DNA of 64,000 bases from Enterobacter cloacae (GCA_014169315.1 AP022133.1:2790001-2854000), one strand, 5' to 3'. Positions 1 through 13,133 are shown, counted from the stretch's first letter. Notes: generated by a model not told the origin, from the sequence alone. Made by a program: numbers and translations.

Positions 1-2
1 GT

Positions 3-410
3 TCACCCAGCTATATCGATTCATACGGTGAACCGCAGTCGCCCGAAGAGCTTAAGTTCCATAACTGTATTTATACTTCAACGCTGGTAGGGGGGAACCG
101 ATGGCAGTTTGACGTGGACGGGGATGTTACGACCATAGAGATAGCCAAAACAGTAGAGATTGAGAATAGCGAGTTTCTCAAGGACGTTGCCCTGGCCGGG
201 GGAGGCATTGCTTATCTTCCGCTCCCACTGGTCAAGAAAGAGCTGGAAAAGGGTGAACTGGTTTCTATTCTGGATAACTATATTAAGAGTAAATTTGAGA
301 TAAGTCTTTGGTTTCGTTCGCTAAAGGTCATGCCATCGCGATGCCTTAAATTTAAAGATTTTCTGGTGAAGAGGACTCTGGAAATCAAAGATCTGATCCA
401 CTACTCCTGA
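3..410 (+). CDS. LysR-type regulator, C-terminal part (5' end outside window)
   Basis: The frame is open from base 3 with no start codon needed and ends at TGA 408-410, so this is the 3' part of a gene that begins left of the window. The roughly 135 visible residues look like the distal half of a LysR substrate-binding domain. Signs are a GGGIAYLPLPLV stretch (the usual 'G-GI--LP' strand-loop) and a basic C-terminus with a final helix ending in FLVKRTLEIKDL. The DNA-binding helix-turn-helix is not visible, so target and inducer cannot be assigned. A shorter start (GTG at 114) is possible but would cut the domain. Confidence 0.8.
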   Translation, partial: SPSYIDSYGEPQSPEELKFHNCIYTSTLVGGNRWQFDVDGDVTTIEIAKTVEIENSEFLKDVALAGGGIAYLPLPLVKKELEKGELVSILDNYIKSKFEISLWFRSLKVMPSRCLKFKDFLVKRTLEIKDLIHYS

Positions 411-424
411 GCCATCTGCGTCAG

Positions 425-448
425 GCCCGGCAATACGTCTCGCCGGGC
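425..448. repeat. Inverted repeat downstream of the LysR gene and selO
   Basis: GCCCGGC and GCCGGGC arms (7 bp) flank a 10-nt loop in the gap between two convergent genes. It resembles the GC-rich arms of enterobacterial REP elements. Neither strand has a T-run after the stem, so it is at best a weak terminator or transcript-end stabiliser. Confidence 0.45.
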
Positions 449-465
449 TTGCGTCTTCAGACAGA

Positions 466-1908
466 TTAACTCGAACAGCTCACTTCCAGCCGTTTGCCCC
501 ACTCCGGCGGGCGGTTCGCATAGTCGTCGCACCTGTCGGCAAATGGCGTACGCAATGCAATATGCAGACGGTGCAGCTCTTCAACATCCCCCTGCTCTGC
601 CTGGGCGATCGCGCGCTGTGCCAGCCAGTTGCGCAACACTATCGCAGGGTTTGACGCCTTCATACTGGCCTGCCGGGTGGCGTCATCAACCTGCTCCTGC
701 TGCAAGCGGGCGCGGTAAGTGGCGAACCAGTCATCAAATGCCTGCCTGTCGATAAACTCATCGCGCAGCTGTGACGCAGTGCTGTGCTGTTCCGTTTCGC
801 TCAGCATGCGGAAAGTACGGGTGTAATCGCTGCCCTCGCGGGCCATGAGAGCGAACAACGCATTCAGAATGTCGTTATCCCCCTTCTCTTGCGTCATTAA
901 CCCCAGTTTGCTCCGCATCAGTTGGCCATATTCACGCAGCAATATCTCCTGATAGCTGTCGAGCGCATCATTCAGGCCGTCAACGTCGATAAATGGCGAC
1001 AGGCTTTGCGCAAGGCGCTGGAGATTCCATAACCCCACGGCAGGCTGGTTGTCAAAACTGTAGCGCCCCTGATAGTCCGAGTGGTTGCAGATATAACCCG
1101 GCTGATAGTCATCCAGGAAACCAAACGGACCATAATCGAAGGTCAGCCCCAGAATAGACATGTTATCGGTGTTCATCACGCCGTGCGCAAACCCCACGGT
1201 TTGCCAGCGGGCGATCATCGAAGCGGTACGCGCGACAACATCGCGGAACCAGAGCACATATTTATCGGCCTCATCCTGCAGATGTGACCAGTGGCGACGA
1301 ATGGCATAGTCAGCAAGCTGGCGAACCTTTTCCGGCTCCCGACGATAGTAAAAGTGTTCAAAATGCCCAAAACGCAGGTGGCTTTGCGCAATGCGCATCA
1401 GCATTGCGCCTTTTTCCATCGTTTCCCGGGCGACCGGAGTGTCGCTGGTGACAATCGACAACGCACGCGTGGTGGGGATACCCAGCGCATGCATTGCTTC
1501 CGACGCCAGGCATTCGCGGATGGTTGAACGCAGTACCGCACGGCCATCACCCATGCGCGAATAAGGTGTCAGGCCTGCGCCTTTCAGATGCCAGTCAACT
1601 GTGTCCCCGTTGGGAAGTTGCTGTTCGCCAAGCAGGATCCCCCTGCCATCACCCAGTTGCCCCGCCCAGACGCCAAACTGGTGTCCGCTGTAGACCTGAG
1701 CAAGTGGCTGCATGCCTGGCAGTAGCGTTTCGCCACCCCAGACGCCTGCACCCTCTGAAGGCTGGAACATACCGGGCGGGATAGCCAGCTCACCTGCCAG
1801 CCGGTCGTTGTGCCAGATAAGGCGGGTATTTTGTAATGGTGTTGGTTTGAGTGCGGTATAAAAGCCGGGCAACTCATCATGCCAGTGCGCAGTAAAAGAC
1901 AGGGTCAT
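466..1908 (-). CDS. selO: SelO/YdiU protein AMPylase (pseudokinase fold)
   Basis: This 480-residue protein matches E. coli YdiU/SelO along its whole length. The family has an inverted-ATP kinase-like fold and transfers AMP to Ser/Thr/Tyr of other proteins, with a role in redox stress. Visible landmarks are GQLGDGRG near residues 83-90, a lysine in WHLKGAG near 109, HGVMNTDN and DYGP in the active-site region, and a conserved Cys in the final residues (EVSCSS), the position of selenocysteine in animal SelO. The start at 1908 is chosen because it follows a GGAGGA ribosome site and matches the family N-terminus MTLSF. A longer in-frame reading to 2082 would run into ydiV and is rejected. Confidence 0.97.
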   Translation of the reverse strand: MTLSFTAHWHDELPGFYTALKPTPLQNTRLIWHNDRLAGELAIPPGMFQPSEGAGVWGGETLLPGMQPLAQVYSGHQFGVWAGQLGDGRGILLGEQQLPNGDTVDWHLKGAGLTPYSRMGDGRAVLRSTIRECLASEAMHALGIPTTRALSIVTSDTPVARETMEKGAMLMRIAQSHLRFGHFEHFYYRREPEKVRQLADYAIRRHWSHLQDEADKYVLWFRDVVARTASMIARWQTVGFAHGVMNTDNMSILGLTFDYGPFGFLDDYQPGYICNHSDYQGRYSFDNQPAVGLWNLQRLAQSLSPFIDVDGLNDALDSYQEILLREYGQLMRSKLGLMTQEKGDNDILNALFALMAREGSDYTRTFRMLSETEQHSTASQLRDEFIDRQAFDDWFATYRARLQQEQVDDATRQASMKASNPAIVLRNWLAQRAIAQAEQGDVEELHRLHIALRTPFADRCDDYANRPPEWGKRLEVSCSS

Positions 1909-1969
1909 AGGTCCTCCTGCTTTTAGTGTAGAGGGTTTACCTGGACTTAAACACGGGCGAAAGCAAGGG

Positions 1970-2683
1970 TTATCGCTGAACCAGCGTGGTGACCTGCTCC
2001 GCAGAGACCGCTGGCCAGAGTGTTCCCTGCATCGCGCCAACGTTAAAGGATAAGATTCGTTGCAATAAGTTGTGATCGTCAACCCCGGACACGATCACCG
2101 ACTGGCAATGAGGCGTTATTTGCCAGAGGATTGCGCGCATAAAAGGCTCAAAAGAGAGTTCGGGCGCACGCTGCTGGATAAAGCCCTTGTCCAGAATAAC
2201 CCGCTTAAACAAACCGTCATACACCGCTTTGAGAGAGGCTGCACCTGCACCAAAATTGGCCAGAACCAGTGGAAACCGGATCGCCATTCTCGCCAGGACC
2301 AGATCGTCCTTGCCGTTATTTAAGCCTGGATAGTTCTCATTAACCGTAAACTCCAGAAACGGATAACGTTCGAGTAATGAAACGGTATTCTCACTAGTTA
2401 ATAAAAATTCAACAATAGCAGGTGTAATATTGATCCATGCAATTAACTGGTGCTGAATAAAAAACAGTTTGCAGGTATCAAGCAATTGCAGCTTTTCGTG
2501 AAACAGCGAGAGCTCTTCTGCAGGGGTCAGACGTGCGATAACCAGTTCAGTCGGGATGCGTACATTTGTACCGACGCCAGTAAAGTTAACCATAATCTCT
2601 AAACCTTTCAGCTCACCTGCGCTATTACGGGCAGGCTGGAGCAAAAGTTCAGATTGGTAATCATTATCTAGCGTGATAATCAT
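1970..2683 (-). CDS. ydiV: YdiV/RflP, degenerate EAL-domain anti-FlhDC factor
   Basis: A 237-residue protein, the same length as E. coli YdiV, ending in the same TTLVQR. It is an EAL-fold protein that lacks the catalytic residues. The site where active enzymes have E-A-L reads instead around residues 28-31 as LEIM, and metal-binding acids are absent. YdiV binds FlhD and sends the FlhDC flagellar master regulator to ClpXP degradation, lowering motility in poor nutrients. It lies 61 bp upstream of selO on the same strand. Its N-terminal third is more diverged from E. coli than the rest. Confidence 0.93.
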   Translation of the reverse strand: MIITLDNDYQSELLLQPARNSAGELKGLEIMVNFTGVGTNVRIPTELVIARLTPAEELSLFHEKLQLLDTCKLFFIQHQLIAWINITPAIVEFLLTSENTVSLLERYPFLEFTVNENYPGLNNGKDDLVLARMAIRFPLVLANFGAGAASLKAVYDGLFKRVILDKGFIQQRAPELSFEPFMRAILWQITPHCQSVIVSGVDDHNLLQRILSFNVGAMQGTLWPAVSAEQVTTLVQR

Positions 2684-2976
2684 TGCACTCGCCCCGCACT
2701 AAAGATGAGAGAGGACATCCTGGAGCAATTGCCGACACAATTCCACTGTCTTGATTTTAATAAGATTAATTTCATTAGTTCCGTATTATTTTTCAGATTT
2801 ATCCCTGAATCTAAAATAATCTTATCCTGGTTGCTGAATAATAGCCAGTTTTAGATAAAACAGACACATATGGACATAACTAATTCGTCGTAAATTTAAC
2901 TTTAATCATCTTATTCCAAAAAATCGGCATAGTATATTCGCGCCCATGCCGCCATAAGTGATTTGTGTGCTTTGCA
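2684..2976 (-). promoter_or_regulatory. AT-rich spacer upstream of ydiV
   Basis: A 293-bp gap between ydiV and nlpC, both on the minus strand, clearly richer in A and T than the flanking genes. It should hold the ydiV promoter and the nlpC transcript end. I could not pick a convincing -35/-10 pair or a strong hairpin, and no plausible small ORF was seen. Confidence 0.35.
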
Positions 2977-3441
2977 CTAAATACGCCGTGCTTGCCAGAA
3001 GTTTTTACGCCAGTAGACATTATCAAGCGAAGAACGCATCACTCCACGGCTGGTCGAGGCGTGAATAAACTGGTTATCCGTATCATAAATGCCGACATGA
3101 AGGCCGCTTTCACCCGATCCGGTTTTGAAAAAGACCAGATCACCGGGCAACAAATCATCTTTATCGATTTCCGTACCAATTTCAGCCTGCTTACGTGTTT
3201 CGCGCGGAAGCTGTAAGTCAAACTTATCGCGGAATGTCATCAGGACAAAACCGGAACAATCCACACCACCACGGCTCATGCCGCCGTAGCGATAAGGCGT
3301 GCCGCGCCAGTTGCTCAGCTGATCGTTCAGGCTGGCAATGACCGTAATTGAATCAGAAAGCCGCGGGTTAGGCGGCGGCGCACGATGGCTACTGCATCCC
3401 GCAAGAAATAACGCTGCCACCAGGAGAAACCAGAATCGCAT
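2977..3441 (-). CDS. nlpC: NlpC/P60-family lipoprotein peptidase
   Basis: A 154-residue lipoprotein. A signal peptide with lipobox LAGC places the lipidated Cys at residue 16, so it should be membrane-anchored facing the periplasm. The NlpC/P60 catalytic Cys is Cys62 in GVDCSGF, with the partner His in GLHVGIY and a further polar residue in FIHAS. The family cleaves D-Glu to diamino-acid bonds in peptidoglycan peptides; the substrate of NlpC itself is not settled. The start at 3441 (MRFW) gives the signal peptide and family length. An extension to 3492 would put a basic tail before it. Confidence 0.95.
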   Translation of the reverse strand: MRFWFLLVAALFLAGCSSHRAPPPNPRLSDSITVIASLNDQLSNWRGTPYRYGGMSRGGVDCSGFVLMTFRDKFDLQLPRETRKQAEIGTEIDKDDLLPGDLVFFKTGSGESGLHVGIYDTDNQFIHASTSRGVMRSSLDNVYWRKNFWQARRI

Positions 3442-3515
3442 TTTCAGACGAATCCTCTGCTTTTTTTGTTCTTTTCGTAATTTAGCGTGCAATTGTGCTC
3501 ACAGGCAAGAAACGC

Positions 3516-4271
3516 TTACTCCTGCGCGGTAGAAATCAGCATCTTATGTCCTTCTATATCCAGCCTGCGGAACGCCATGTTGTAAGCGCGAGCCAGATTA
3601 GGCGGCGTCAGGACGGTGTCACGCGTGCCACTGGCGATCATTTTCCCCCGGGCCAGGAGCCATACTCTGTGCGCATGACGCAGCGTATGGTTCAGGTCAT
3701 GGCTACTCATCACTACCGCAATACCCTGACGGCTCAGCGCGCTTAGAAGGGTATCCAGTGCAGCCTGCTGAGCAACATCCAGACCGCTCATCGGTTCATC
3801 CAGAAGGAGCAAACGCCCGTGAGGATTTTCTGCGGGATGGATCTGGAGAATGACAGCCGCCAGACGCACGCGCTGCCATTCTCCACCGGAAAGCTGGCTG
3901 GCGTGCCGGGACAGTTTATCTTCTAACCCTAACGCCGCAGCCACTTCCGTGAGCAACGCCGTGTGCTGTTTATCGTGCAGATGCAGCATCAGGTAGTGCC
4001 AGACAGGCATCGCAAACGGCGGAACCTGCTGCTGCACCAGGTAGCTACGCCGGTGCGCCAGTGATACCGGTGACCAGTCGGCCAGGGAGTGTTCCAGTAA
4101 AGAGATCTCCCCCGGCCCGCTGGTCAGCCCCGCCATACGCGCCAGCAAGGTGCTCTTCCCCGCGCCATTCGGCCCAACAAGATGCAGGATTTCTCCTGCA
4201 TTGATTGTCGCCGTTACCGGCTCCAGACGCTCCTTCTCGGCAACGTCCGTAAGCTGCATCAACAACGTCAT
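3516..4271 (-). CDS. btuD: BtuD, ATPase of the vitamin B12 importer
   Basis: A 251-residue ABC ATPase with Walker A GPNGAGKS at residues 33-40, signature [11 protein letters not shown] near 127, Walker B LLLLDEP and a switch His in MSSHDLNHT. It drives the BtuC permease to import cobalamin delivered by BtuF. It is the last gene of btuC-btuE-btuD on the minus strand. Its start overlaps the btuE stop by one base (TAATG), so translation is probably coupled. Confidence 0.97.
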   Translation of the reverse strand: MTLLMQLTDVAEKERLEPVTATINAGEILHLVGPNGAGKSTLLARMAGLTSGPGEISLLEHSLADWSPVSLAHRRSYLVQQQVPPFAMPVWHYLMLHLHDKQHTALLTEVAAALGLEDKLSRHASQLSGGEWQRVRLAAVILQIHPAENPHGRLLLLDEPMSGLDVAQQAALDTLLSALSRQGIAVVMSSHDLNHTLRHAHRVWLLARGKMIASGTRDTVLTPPNLARAYNMAFRRLDIEGHKMLISTAQE

Positions 4272-4822
4272 TATTTCGCCAGTGCCCGCTTGATAGACTC
4301 AGTGAGCGTCGGGTCTTCAGGTGTCATATCCGGAGAAAAACGCTGAATAACCTGACCGTCCCGACCAATCAGGAATTTTTCGAAATTCCACAGGATATCG
4401 TCCGGATAAAGCGGAGCACGCCCTTTGCTCGCCATACGCTCGTAGAAACCGCTCCCTTCTGGCGCAACGGCTGTCGGCGCGGCGGCAACCAGCTTCGCAT
4501 AGAGTGGGTGGCGGTCTTCACCATTCACATCAATTTTACTGAACAGCGGGAATGTCACGCCGTAGGTGGTGCTGCAAAACGTTTTGATCTCTTCTTCGCT
4601 GCCCGGCTCCTGGCCCAGGAACTGGTTGCACGGGAAGCCCAGCACGGTAAAACCGTCTTTCTCCCAAACTTTCTGGATGTTCTCAAGTTGTTCATACTGC
4701 GGAGTCAGACCACATTTAGACGCCACATTCACCAGCAGCAAAACCTTGCCCTTATACCCTTCCAGCGTGGTCTTCTCGCCGTCAATGGTGGTCACTTCGG
4801 TATTCAGAATATCGTACTGCAT
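4271..4822 (-). CDS. btuE: BtuE, thioredoxin/glutathione peroxidase
   Basis: A 183-residue peroxidase of the glutathione-peroxidase family using Cys rather than selenocysteine. The active Cys37 lies in [10 protein letters not shown], the second motif is GFPCNQF, and the conserved Trp lies in WNFEKFL. E. coli BtuE reduces hydrogen and lipid peroxides and is not needed for B12 uptake, although it sits between the two transporter genes. No signal peptide is seen, although a periplasmic location was once proposed. Confidence 0.96.
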   Translation of the reverse strand: MQYDILNTEVTTIDGEKTTLEGYKGKVLLLVNVASKCGLTPQYEQLENIQKVWEKDGFTVLGFPCNQFLGQEPGSEEEIKTFCSTTYGVTFPLFSKIDVNGEDRHPLYAKLVAAAPTAVAPEGSGFYERMASKGRAPLYPDDILWNFEKFLIGRDGQVIQRFSPDMTPEDPTLTESIKRALAK

Positions 4823-4855
4823 AGCATCCCCTCAGGTTGTCTTACGTGTAGTGAT

Positions 4856-5836
4856 TTAACGTCCGGCTTTTAATAGTAGCCAGATAAATACCGGCGCGCC
4901 CAGCGTGGCTGTCACTACACCGATGGGCAGCTCAGCGGCTGTCAGCGCGAGTCGGGCGATGATATCCGCAATCAACAGCGTTGCCGCCCCGGCAACGGCC
5001 GAGGCAGGAAGTAAGGTTCGATGGTCGGTGATACCACACAGACGCAGCATGTGCGGAATCACCAGCCCGATAAAGCCAATCGCTCCTGCCAGCGCCACGC
5101 TAACGCCTGCCATCCAGCCAATGGCAATCACCAGCACATTACGCCAGAGTGCAATTGGCATGCCGAGCTGACGAGCCGACGTTTCGCCCAGCGCAAGAAT
5201 ATTCAGCGGATGCGCCTGGAAACCCGCCCACAGAATGACCGGGATCAGTAGCATCATTAGCCAGCCTTGTCGCCAGTCGACGCCACCAAAACCGCCCATC
5301 ATCCAGTACATCAACTGACGCAAATCGAACGAGGTAGAAAAATAGACCGCCCAGGTCATCAACGCACTGCAGATGATCCCCAGCGCCACCCCGGCAAGCA
5401 GCAACCGGCTGGTCGATAAATGCCGTCTGGCAAAGCGCAGCAAAATGATGGTTATCAGCAACGCGCCGAGAATGGCACTCAGACTGATTGCCCAGGCTGA
5501 CAGTTCGCCGCTCCCCAGCATAACGGCCGCAATCAGCCCGACCCCCGCGCCATTCGAGACGCCAAGCAGCCCAGGTTCCGCAAGAGGGTTTTCAAAAAGC
5601 GCCTGCATAATTGTACCGCACAGCGCCAGCGAGGCTCCCACCAGGATCACCGCCAGCGTACGCGGCAGGCGAATTTGCCAGACGAAAAGCTGCCCGTCAG
5701 GGCCAAACCAGCTTTCCGGCCCCAGCCATCTGTCGCCTGCGCATAAGCTGACACCAGCGGCGGCAATGAGCAGCAGCACGAGGACAAGCAGGCGGCGTCG
5801 GTCGGAGCAGTGCTGGCGATGGGCAAAATCAAACAT
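4856..5836 (-). CDS. btuC: BtuC, vitamin B12 ABC permease
   Basis: A 326-residue FecCD-family permease with about ten hydrophobic segments. Landmarks include [25 protein letters not shown], the conserved N-terminal entry segment, and the late [13 protein letters not shown] loop that contacts the ATPase. It forms the BtuC2D2 transporter with BtuD. It heads the btuCED group; the spacer to ihfA (5837-5939) contains the ihfA terminator, so btuC probably has its own promoter there. No cobalamin riboswitch fold was recognised upstream. Confidence 0.97.
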   Translation of the reverse strand: MFDFAHRQHCSDRRRLLVLVLLLIAAAGVSLCAGDRWLGPESWFGPDGQLFVWQIRLPRTLAVILVGASLALCGTIMQALFENPLAEPGLLGVSNGAGVGLIAAVMLGSGELSAWAISLSAILGALLITIILLRFARRHLSTSRLLLAGVALGIICSALMTWAVYFSTSFDLRQLMYWMMGGFGGVDWRQGWLMMLLIPVILWAGFQAHPLNILALGETSARQLGMPIALWRNVLVIAIGWMAGVSVALAGAIGFIGLVIPHMLRLCGITDHRTLLPASAVAGAATLLIADIIARLALTAAELPIGVVTATLGAPVFIWLLLKAGR

Positions 5837-5900
5837 GGATGCAGTTATATAAAGATGAGATGGTATTGATTTTACGGCGGGTTTGCCAAAGAGCGCAAAG

Positions 5901-5927
5901 AAAAAAGGCCGCGATAGCGGCCTTTTT
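5901..5927 (-). terminator. Rho-independent terminator of ihfA
   Basis: On the minus strand a GGCCGC/GCGGCC stem with a 4-nt loop is followed by a run of Ts, 13 bp after the ihfA stop. Confidence 0.85.
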
Positions 5928-5939
5928 AGTTAGTTCATA

Positions 5940-6239
5940 TTACTCTGCTTTGGGCGTTGCGTTTTCGACACGGCTTTTTAACTTCTGACCGGGTCTGAAG
6001 GTCACCACGCGGCGGGCTGTAATGGGAATATCTTCCCCCGTCTTCGGGTTGCGACCCGGACGTTGGTTTTTGTCTCGCAAATCAAAATTGCCAAAACCGG
6101 AGAGTTTTACCTGCTCACCGTTTTCCAGAGCACGACGGATCTCTTCGAAAAACAGCTCTACCAGCTCTTTGGCATCCCGTTTGCTAAGCCCAAGCTTATC
6201 AAACAGATATTCTGACATTTCAGCTTTTGTAAGCGCCAT
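5940..6239 (-). CDS. ihfA: IHF alpha subunit, DNA-bending protein
   Basis: A 99-residue protein of the HU/IHF family, essentially identical to E. coli IhfA. The minor-groove-intercalating arm carries Pro65 in RPGRNPKTG (residues 60-68). It pairs with IhfB to bend DNA sharply for replication, recombination and sigma-54 transcription. It follows pheT by 4 bp, so it is at least partly transcribed from the pheST operon. Confidence 0.98.
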   Translation of the reverse strand: MALTKAEMSEYLFDKLGLSKRDAKELVELFFEEIRRALENGEQVKLSGFGNFDLRDKNQRPGRNPKTGEDIPITARRVVTFRPGQKLKSRVENATPKAE

Positions 6240-6243
6240 AGGT

Positions 6244-8631
6244 TCAATCCCTCAATGATGCCTGGAATCGCTCTTTTAATGCCTCTACACATTTGGCGAC
6301 GGTAGCGGCAATCTCCTCTTCTTCGAGTGTACGGCTGGTATCCTGAAGGATCAGGCTGATAGCGAGGCTCTTGAAACCTTCCGCTACGCCCTTGCCGCGG
6401 TACACGTCAAATAAGTTTACGCCAACTACCTGATTTACGCCAACTTTCTTACATTCGGCCAAAATATCTGCTGCTGGCACGTTTTCAGCGACCACAACCG
6501 CGATATCACGGCGGTTCGCCGGGAAGCGAGAGACGTCCTGCGCCTGAGGAATGACGCGGTCTGCAACCGGGTTCCACTCCAGCTCGAACACGATGGTACG
6601 ACCATTCAGATCCAGTTTACGTTCCAGCTCAGGGTGAACAACACCAATAAAACCAACACGTTTGCCGTCTAAATAAATGGCCGCACTCTGGCCCGGATGC
6701 AGGGCCGGGATGGCTTCTGCACGAAATTCAATTTCAGATAATTTACCGGTCAGATCGAGAATAGCTTCCAGATCGCCCTTCATATCGTAGAAATCAACCG
6801 TGCCTTTTGCCAGATCCCAGTGCTCTTCATAGCGGTTACCGCTGATCGCACCAGCCAGCATGAGATCCTGACGGATGCCTAAATTTGCCTGATTATCTGG
6901 TACAAAGCGTAATCCACTTTCGAAAATTCGCACGCGGTTTTGCTGGCGATTCTGGTTATACACGATAGTACCCAGCAGACCCGTCCACAGAGACAGACGC
7001 ATCGCGGACATTTCGCTGGAGATTGGGCTTGGCAGGATCAGGGCTTCCTGACCCGGATGGATCAACTGCTGCAGCTTAGGATCAACGAAGCTGTAGGTGA
7101 TCACTTCCTGGTAGCCTTTGTCGTTCAGCATGGTTTTCACACGCTTCAGGGACAGGTCAGCTTCGCGGTGGGAACCCATGACCAGACCCGCCTGAACAGG
7201 TTCGTCAGGAATGTTGTTGTAGCCGTATACGCGAGCCACTTCCTCTACCAGGTCCTCTTCGATTTCCATGTCGAAACGCCAGGATGGCGCAACGGCTTTC
7301 CACTCGTCCTGACCTTCCGTCACTTCACAGCCCAGACGACGCAGAATGTCGCTCACCTGCGCATCGGCAACGTGATGGCCAATCAGACGATCCAGCTTGC
7401 TGCGACGCAGCGTAATGGTTGCACGCTTCGGCAGTGCCTCTTCGTGAGTCACGTCGATAACCGGGCCGGCTTCACCACCGCAGATGTCGATCAGCAGGCG
7501 GGTTGCACGTTCCATCGCTTTGTACTGCAGAGCCGGGTCAACGCCACGCTCATAACGGTGAGAAGCGTCGGTATGCAGGCCATGACGGCGTGCACGGCCG
7601 GTGATGGAAAGCGGGCTGAAGAACGCACATTCCAGCAGGACGTTTTGCGTTTCATCGTTCACGCCAGAATGGTCGCCACCGAAGATACCGCCCATCGCCA
7701 GCGCTTTGCCGTGATCGGCAATCACCAGCGTATCTGCGTTCAGTTTCGCTTCGCTGCCGTCCAGCAGAACCAGGGTTTCACCCTCTTTTGCCATACGTAC
7801 AACGATACCGCCTTCGATACGGTCTTTATCGAACGCGTGCATTGGCTGACCCAGTTCCAGCAGAACGTAGTTAGTCACGTCAACCACAGCATCGATAGAA
7901 CGGATACCGCAGCGGCGCAGCTTCTCTTTCATCCACAGTGGCGTTGGGGCTTTAACGTTGATGCCTTTCACCACACGACCGAGGTAGCGTGGGCAAGCGT
8001 CAGCCGCTTCAACCTGGATTGGCAGCGTGTCGCTGATGGTGGCTGCAACCGGTACAATTTCAGGTGCGTTCAGTTCAGCCTGGTTCAGCACGGCCACATC
8101 ACGCGCCACACCGATAATGCCTAAGCAGTCCGCACGGTTTGGCGTTACGCTGATTTCGATGGTGTTGTCATCGAGTTTCAGATATTCGCGGATATCGGTA
8201 CCAACAGCAGCATCCAGAGGCAGCTCAATGATGCCATTGTGATCGTCGGAAATACCCAGCTCAGAGAACGAGCACAGCATGCCTTCAGACGGCTCACCGC
8301 GCAGTTTCGCAGCTTTAATTTTGAAATCACCCGGCAGTACTGCACCCACAGTTGCCACGGCCACTTTCAGGCCCTGACGGCAGTTTGGCGCACCACAGAC
8401 GATATCCAGCAGGCGGTCACCGCCTACATTCACTTTTGTTACGCGCAGTTTGTCCGCGTTAGGGTGCTGTCCGCACTCCACCACTTCACCCACGACGACA
8501 CCGTTAAACGCACCCGCAACAGGCTCAACGCCGTCCACTTCCAGACCCGCCATCGTGATTTGGTTGGAAAGCGCTTCGCTATCGAGCGTGGTGTTTACCC
8601 ATTCGCGTAACCACAGTTCACTGAATTTCAT
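6244..8631 (-). CDS. pheT: Phenylalanyl-tRNA synthetase beta chain
   Basis: A 795-residue beta chain of the alpha2-beta2 PheRS. Domains in order: an N-terminal tRNA-binding (EMAP-like) OB domain near residues 40-150, the B3/B4 editing domain, B5 DNA-binding-like fold, catalytic-like core, and the C-terminal anticodon-binding (FDX-ACB) domain. The beta chain edits mischarged Tyr-tRNAPhe and holds the tRNA. pheT starts 15 bp after pheS and both are controlled by the pheM attenuator. A 394-codon open frame on the other strand inside it is a coding shadow. Confidence 0.98.
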   Translation of the reverse strand: MKFSELWLREWVNTTLDSEALSNQITMAGLEVDGVEPVAGAFNGVVVGEVVECGQHPNADKLRVTKVNVGGDRLLDIVCGAPNCRQGLKVAVATVGAVLPGDFKIKAAKLRGEPSEGMLCSFSELGISDDHNGIIELPLDAAVGTDIREYLKLDDNTIEISVTPNRADCLGIIGVARDVAVLNQAELNAPEIVPVAATISDTLPIQVEAADACPRYLGRVVKGINVKAPTPLWMKEKLRRCGIRSIDAVVDVTNYVLLELGQPMHAFDKDRIEGGIVVRMAKEGETLVLLDGSEAKLNADTLVIADHGKALAMGGIFGGDHSGVNDETQNVLLECAFFSPLSITGRARRHGLHTDASHRYERGVDPALQYKAMERATRLLIDICGGEAGPVIDVTHEEALPKRATITLRRSKLDRLIGHHVADAQVSDILRRLGCEVTEGQDEWKAVAPSWRFDMEIEEDLVEEVARVYGYNNIPDEPVQAGLVMGSHREADLSLKRVKTMLNDKGYQEVITYSFVDPKLQQLIHPGQEALILPSPISSEMSAMRLSLWTGLLGTIVYNQNRQQNRVRIFESGLRFVPDNQANLGIRQDLMLAGAISGNRYEEHWDLAKGTVDFYDMKGDLEAILDLTGKLSEIEFRAEAIPALHPGQSAAIYLDGKRVGFIGVVHPELERKLDLNGRTIVFELEWNPVADRVIPQAQDVSRFPANRRDIAVVVAENVPAADILAECKKVGVNQVVGVNLFDVYRGKGVAEGFKSLAISLILQDTSRTLEEEEIAATVAKCVEALKERFQASLRD

Positions 8632-8646
8632 TGTTCTGTCCTGCCC

Positions 8647-9672
<1,026 letters not shown>

Positions 9673-9693
9673 TTATTCTCTCGAATTTAGACA

Positions 9694-9720
9694 CAAAAAA
9701 AGCCTCCATCGGGAGGCTTA
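9694..9720 (-). terminator. pheST attenuator terminator
   Basis: On the minus strand an AGCCTCC-type stem (arms AGCCTCC/GGGAGGCT) with a 3-nt loop is followed by seven Ts, between pheM and pheS. A competing GGAGGC copy at about 9757-9763, just after the pheM stop, can pair with the 5' part of the terminator as the antiterminator. This is the arrangement of the classical E. coli pheST attenuator, in which ribosome stalling at Phe codons lets transcription continue. Confidence 0.88.
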
Positions 9721-9767
9721 TCTGGCGCTGTTTTTCGTTTCATCTTTCACGCGCTAGCCTCCTGAAT

Positions 9768-9812
9768 TCAGGTGCTAAAGTAAAAGAAGAAGCGGAAAAT
9801 AGCAGCATTCAT
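9768..9812 (-). CDS. pheM: PheM, phenylalanine leader peptide
   Basis: A 14-codon ORF encoding [14 protein letters not shown], with five Phe codons, identical to the E. coli PheM leader as I remember it. Its translation senses charged tRNAPhe and sets the choice between terminator and antiterminator ahead of pheS. It is too short for ordinary gene finders. Confidence 0.95.
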
Positions 9813-9851
9813 GCTTGCGTTACCTTGTGTGGTAAAAACCGTTAAGACCTT

Positions 9852-9880
9852 ATTGAAAAGCCTGGACGGGTAAATGTCAA
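9852..9880 (-). promoter_or_regulatory. pheM-pheST promoter
   Basis: On the minus strand TTGACA (9875-9880) and TTCAAT (9852-9857) are separated by 17 bp, 40 bp upstream of the pheM start. The -35 is a perfect sigma-70 hexamer and the -10 keeps the two most important positions. Confidence 0.65.
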
Positions 9881-9900
9881 TCTTCTGATGGTGTTAAATG

Positions 9901-9923
9901 AAAAGAGGGAGCAAAGCCCCCTC
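9901..9923 (-). terminator. Partial terminator after rplT
   Basis: On the minus strand a GAGGGGGC-type stem with one mismatch and a three-base loop is followed by TCTTTT, 12 bp after rplT. It would separate most infC-rpmI-rplT transcription from the pheM promoter. Confidence 0.7.
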
Positions 9924-9934
9924 TCTCAACTGGC

Positions 9935-10315
<381 letters not shown>

Positions 10316-10342
10316 TTAGAAAAAAAATTAAACGTTAACGAC

Positions 10343-10564
<222 letters not shown>

Positions 10565-10637
10565 TTAAATAAACGAAACATAGGCGAGCAAAACCTATGA
10601 GACCCGAAGGCTTCACAGATTTTGCTGCTTGAAGGCC

Positions 10638-11183
<546 letters not shown>

Positions 11184-13112
11184 TTATTCCTCCAGTTGTT
11201 GAAGACTGCGGCTGCGAATCTCTTGTTGCAGCTTCTCAATCACTTCACTTACGTCCAGGCTGCCCAGGTCTTTACCACGGCGGGTGCGAACGGCCACTTT
11301 GCCTGCTTCCACCTCTTTATCACCACAGACCAACATATACGGGACACGACGTAAAGTGTGCTCGCGGATTTTAAAGCCAATCTTCTCATTTCTCAAGTCT
11401 GCTTTTACGCGAATGCCCGCATTTTGTAGTTTCTGCGTCAATTCTTTAACGTATTCAGACTGAGAATCGGTAATGTTCATCACTACAACCTGCACTGGCG
11501 CAAGCCAGGTTGGGAAGAAGCCGGCGAACTCTTCGGTCAGGATGCCGATGAAGCGCTCCAGAGAACCGAGGATAGCACGGTGAATCATTACCGGTACCTG
11601 ACGCTCGTTGTCTTCGCCAACATAAGAGGCGCTTAAACGCTGCGGCAGGGAGAAGTCCAGCTGTACAGTACCGCACTGCCATGCACGATCGAGGCAGTCA
11701 TACAGGGTAAATTCAATTTTCGGACCGTAGAATGCGCCCTCACCCAGCTGGTATTCGAACGGAATACCGTTCTCTTCCAGCGCAACGGCGAGATCCGCTT
11801 CTGCGCGATCCCAGGTCTCGTCGCTACCGATACGTTTTTCCGGACGCGTTGAGAGTTTGACGACGATCTTCTCGAAGCCAAAGGTGCTGTACATATCGTA
11901 GACCATACGAATACAGGCGTTAACTTCATCACGTACCTGATCTTCCGTACAGAAGATATGCGCATCATCCTGAGTAAAGCCACGAACACGCATCAGACCG
12001 TGCAGCGCACCTGATGGCTCATTACGGTGGCAGCTACCGAACTCTGCCATACGCAGCGGCAGGTCGCGGTAGGATTTCAGACCCTGGTTGAAGATCTGAA
12101 CGTGGCCCGGGCAGTTCATTGGCTTGATGCAGTATTCACGGTTCTCAGAAGAGGTAGTGAACATCGCATCTTTGTAGTTGTCCCAGTGGCCGGTTTTTTC
12201 CCACAGCACACGGTCCATCATGAACGGACCTTTCACTTCCTGATACTGGTACGCTTTCAGCTTGGAGCGCACGAACGTTTCCAGTTCACGGAAGATAGTC
12301 CAGCCGTCGTTATGCCAGAACACCATACCCGGTGCTTCTTCCTGCATATGGTACAGGTCAAGCTGCTTACCGATTTTACGGTGGTCACGTTTAGCCGCTT
12401 CTTCCAGGCGCTGGAGGTACGCGCTCAGGGCTTTTTTATCTGCCCACGCGGTACCATAAATACGCTGCAACATCTTGTTGTTGCTGTCGCCACGCCAGTA
12501 AGCACCTGCGATTTTCATCAGTTTAAAGTGATGGCAGAAGCGCATATTCGGCACGTGCGGCCCACGGCACATGTCGATGTATTCTTCGTGATGGTACAAG
12601 CCAGGCTTGTCATCATGAGAGATATTTTCATCAAGAATAGAGACTTTATAGCTCTCGCCACGCTTCACGAAGGTCTCACGCGCTTCGTGCCAGCTGACTT
12701 TCTTCTTAATGACGTCATAGTTGCTTTCGGCGAGCTCGTGCATACGTTTTTCGAGCGCGTCGATATCTTCCTGGGTCAGGGTATGGTCAAGGTCAACGTC
12801 GTAGTAGAAACCGTTGTCGATAACCGGGCCAATCGCCATTTTGGTGTTTGGCCACAGCTGTTTGATGGCATGACCTAACAGGTGCGCGCAGGAGTGACGA
12901 ATGATTTCCAGACCTTCTTCGTCCTTCGCTGTGATGATAGACAGCTTCGCATCGTTTTCAATCAGGTCGGAGGCATCAACCAGCTCACCATTAACACGGC
13001 CAGCGATGGTCGCTTTCGCGAGTCCAGGACCGATGTCCAGGGCAACATCCATTGGGCTAACAGCGCGGTCGTAATGGCGTTGGCTGCCATCAGGAAGAGT
13101 AATTACAGGCAT
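11184..13112 (-). CDS. thrS: Threonyl-tRNA synthetase
   Basis: A 642-residue class II synthetase. Domains: TGS (1-62), the second N-terminal editing domain with HxxxH (His73, His77) that hydrolyses Ser-tRNAThr, the catalytic core with the Zn-binding Cys in KPMNCPGHV, and the C-terminal anticodon-binding domain. In E. coli the enzyme represses its own translation by binding an mRNA operator that resembles its tRNA, and the same element is visible upstream here (13134-13154). The ribosome site AAGGAT is at 13118-13123. Confidence 0.98.
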   Translation of the reverse strand: MPVITLPDGSQRHYDRAVSPMDVALDIGPGLAKATIAGRVNGELVDASDLIENDAKLSIITAKDEEGLEIIRHSCAHLLGHAIKQLWPNTKMAIGPVIDNGFYYDVDLDHTLTQEDIDALEKRMHELAESNYDVIKKKVSWHEARETFVKRGESYKVSILDENISHDDKPGLYHHEEYIDMCRGPHVPNMRFCHHFKLMKIAGAYWRGDSNNKMLQRIYGTAWADKKALSAYLQRLEEAAKRDHRKIGKQLDLYHMQEEAPGMVFWHNDGWTIFRELETFVRSKLKAYQYQEVKGPFMMDRVLWEKTGHWDNYKDAMFTTSSENREYCIKPMNCPGHVQIFNQGLKSYRDLPLRMAEFGSCHRNEPSGALHGLMRVRGFTQDDAHIFCTEDQVRDEVNACIRMVYDMYSTFGFEKIVVKLSTRPEKRIGSDETWDRAEADLAVALEENGIPFEYQLGEGAFYGPKIEFTLYDCLDRAWQCGTVQLDFSLPQRLSASYVGEDNERQVPVMIHRAILGSLERFIGILTEEFAGFFPTWLAPVQVVVMNITDSQSEYVKELTQKLQNAGIRVKADLRNEKIGFKIREHTLRRVPYMLVCGDKEVEAGKVAVRTRRGKDLGSLDVSEVIEKLQQEIRSRSLQQLEE

Positions 13113-13133
13113 TTTATATCCTTATTTGCAGTG

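Noticed and set aside
1909..2082. 58-codon N-terminal extension of selO overlapping ydiV
   Set aside because: It has no similarity to the family, runs into the end of ydiV, and the ATG at 1908 has an excellent ribosome site.
5837..5939. Cobalamin riboswitch ahead of btuC
   Set aside because: The spacer is only about 100 bp, holds the ihfA terminator, and no B12-box-like sequence was recognised.
6940..8124. 394-codon open frame on the plus strand inside pheT
   Set aside because: It is a mirror of the highly biased pheT codons, has no ribosome site, and shows no recognisable domain.
12027..12878. 283-codon open frame on the plus strand inside thrS
   Set aside because: Antisense shadow of a conserved synthetase gene with an amino-acid composition unlike a real protein.
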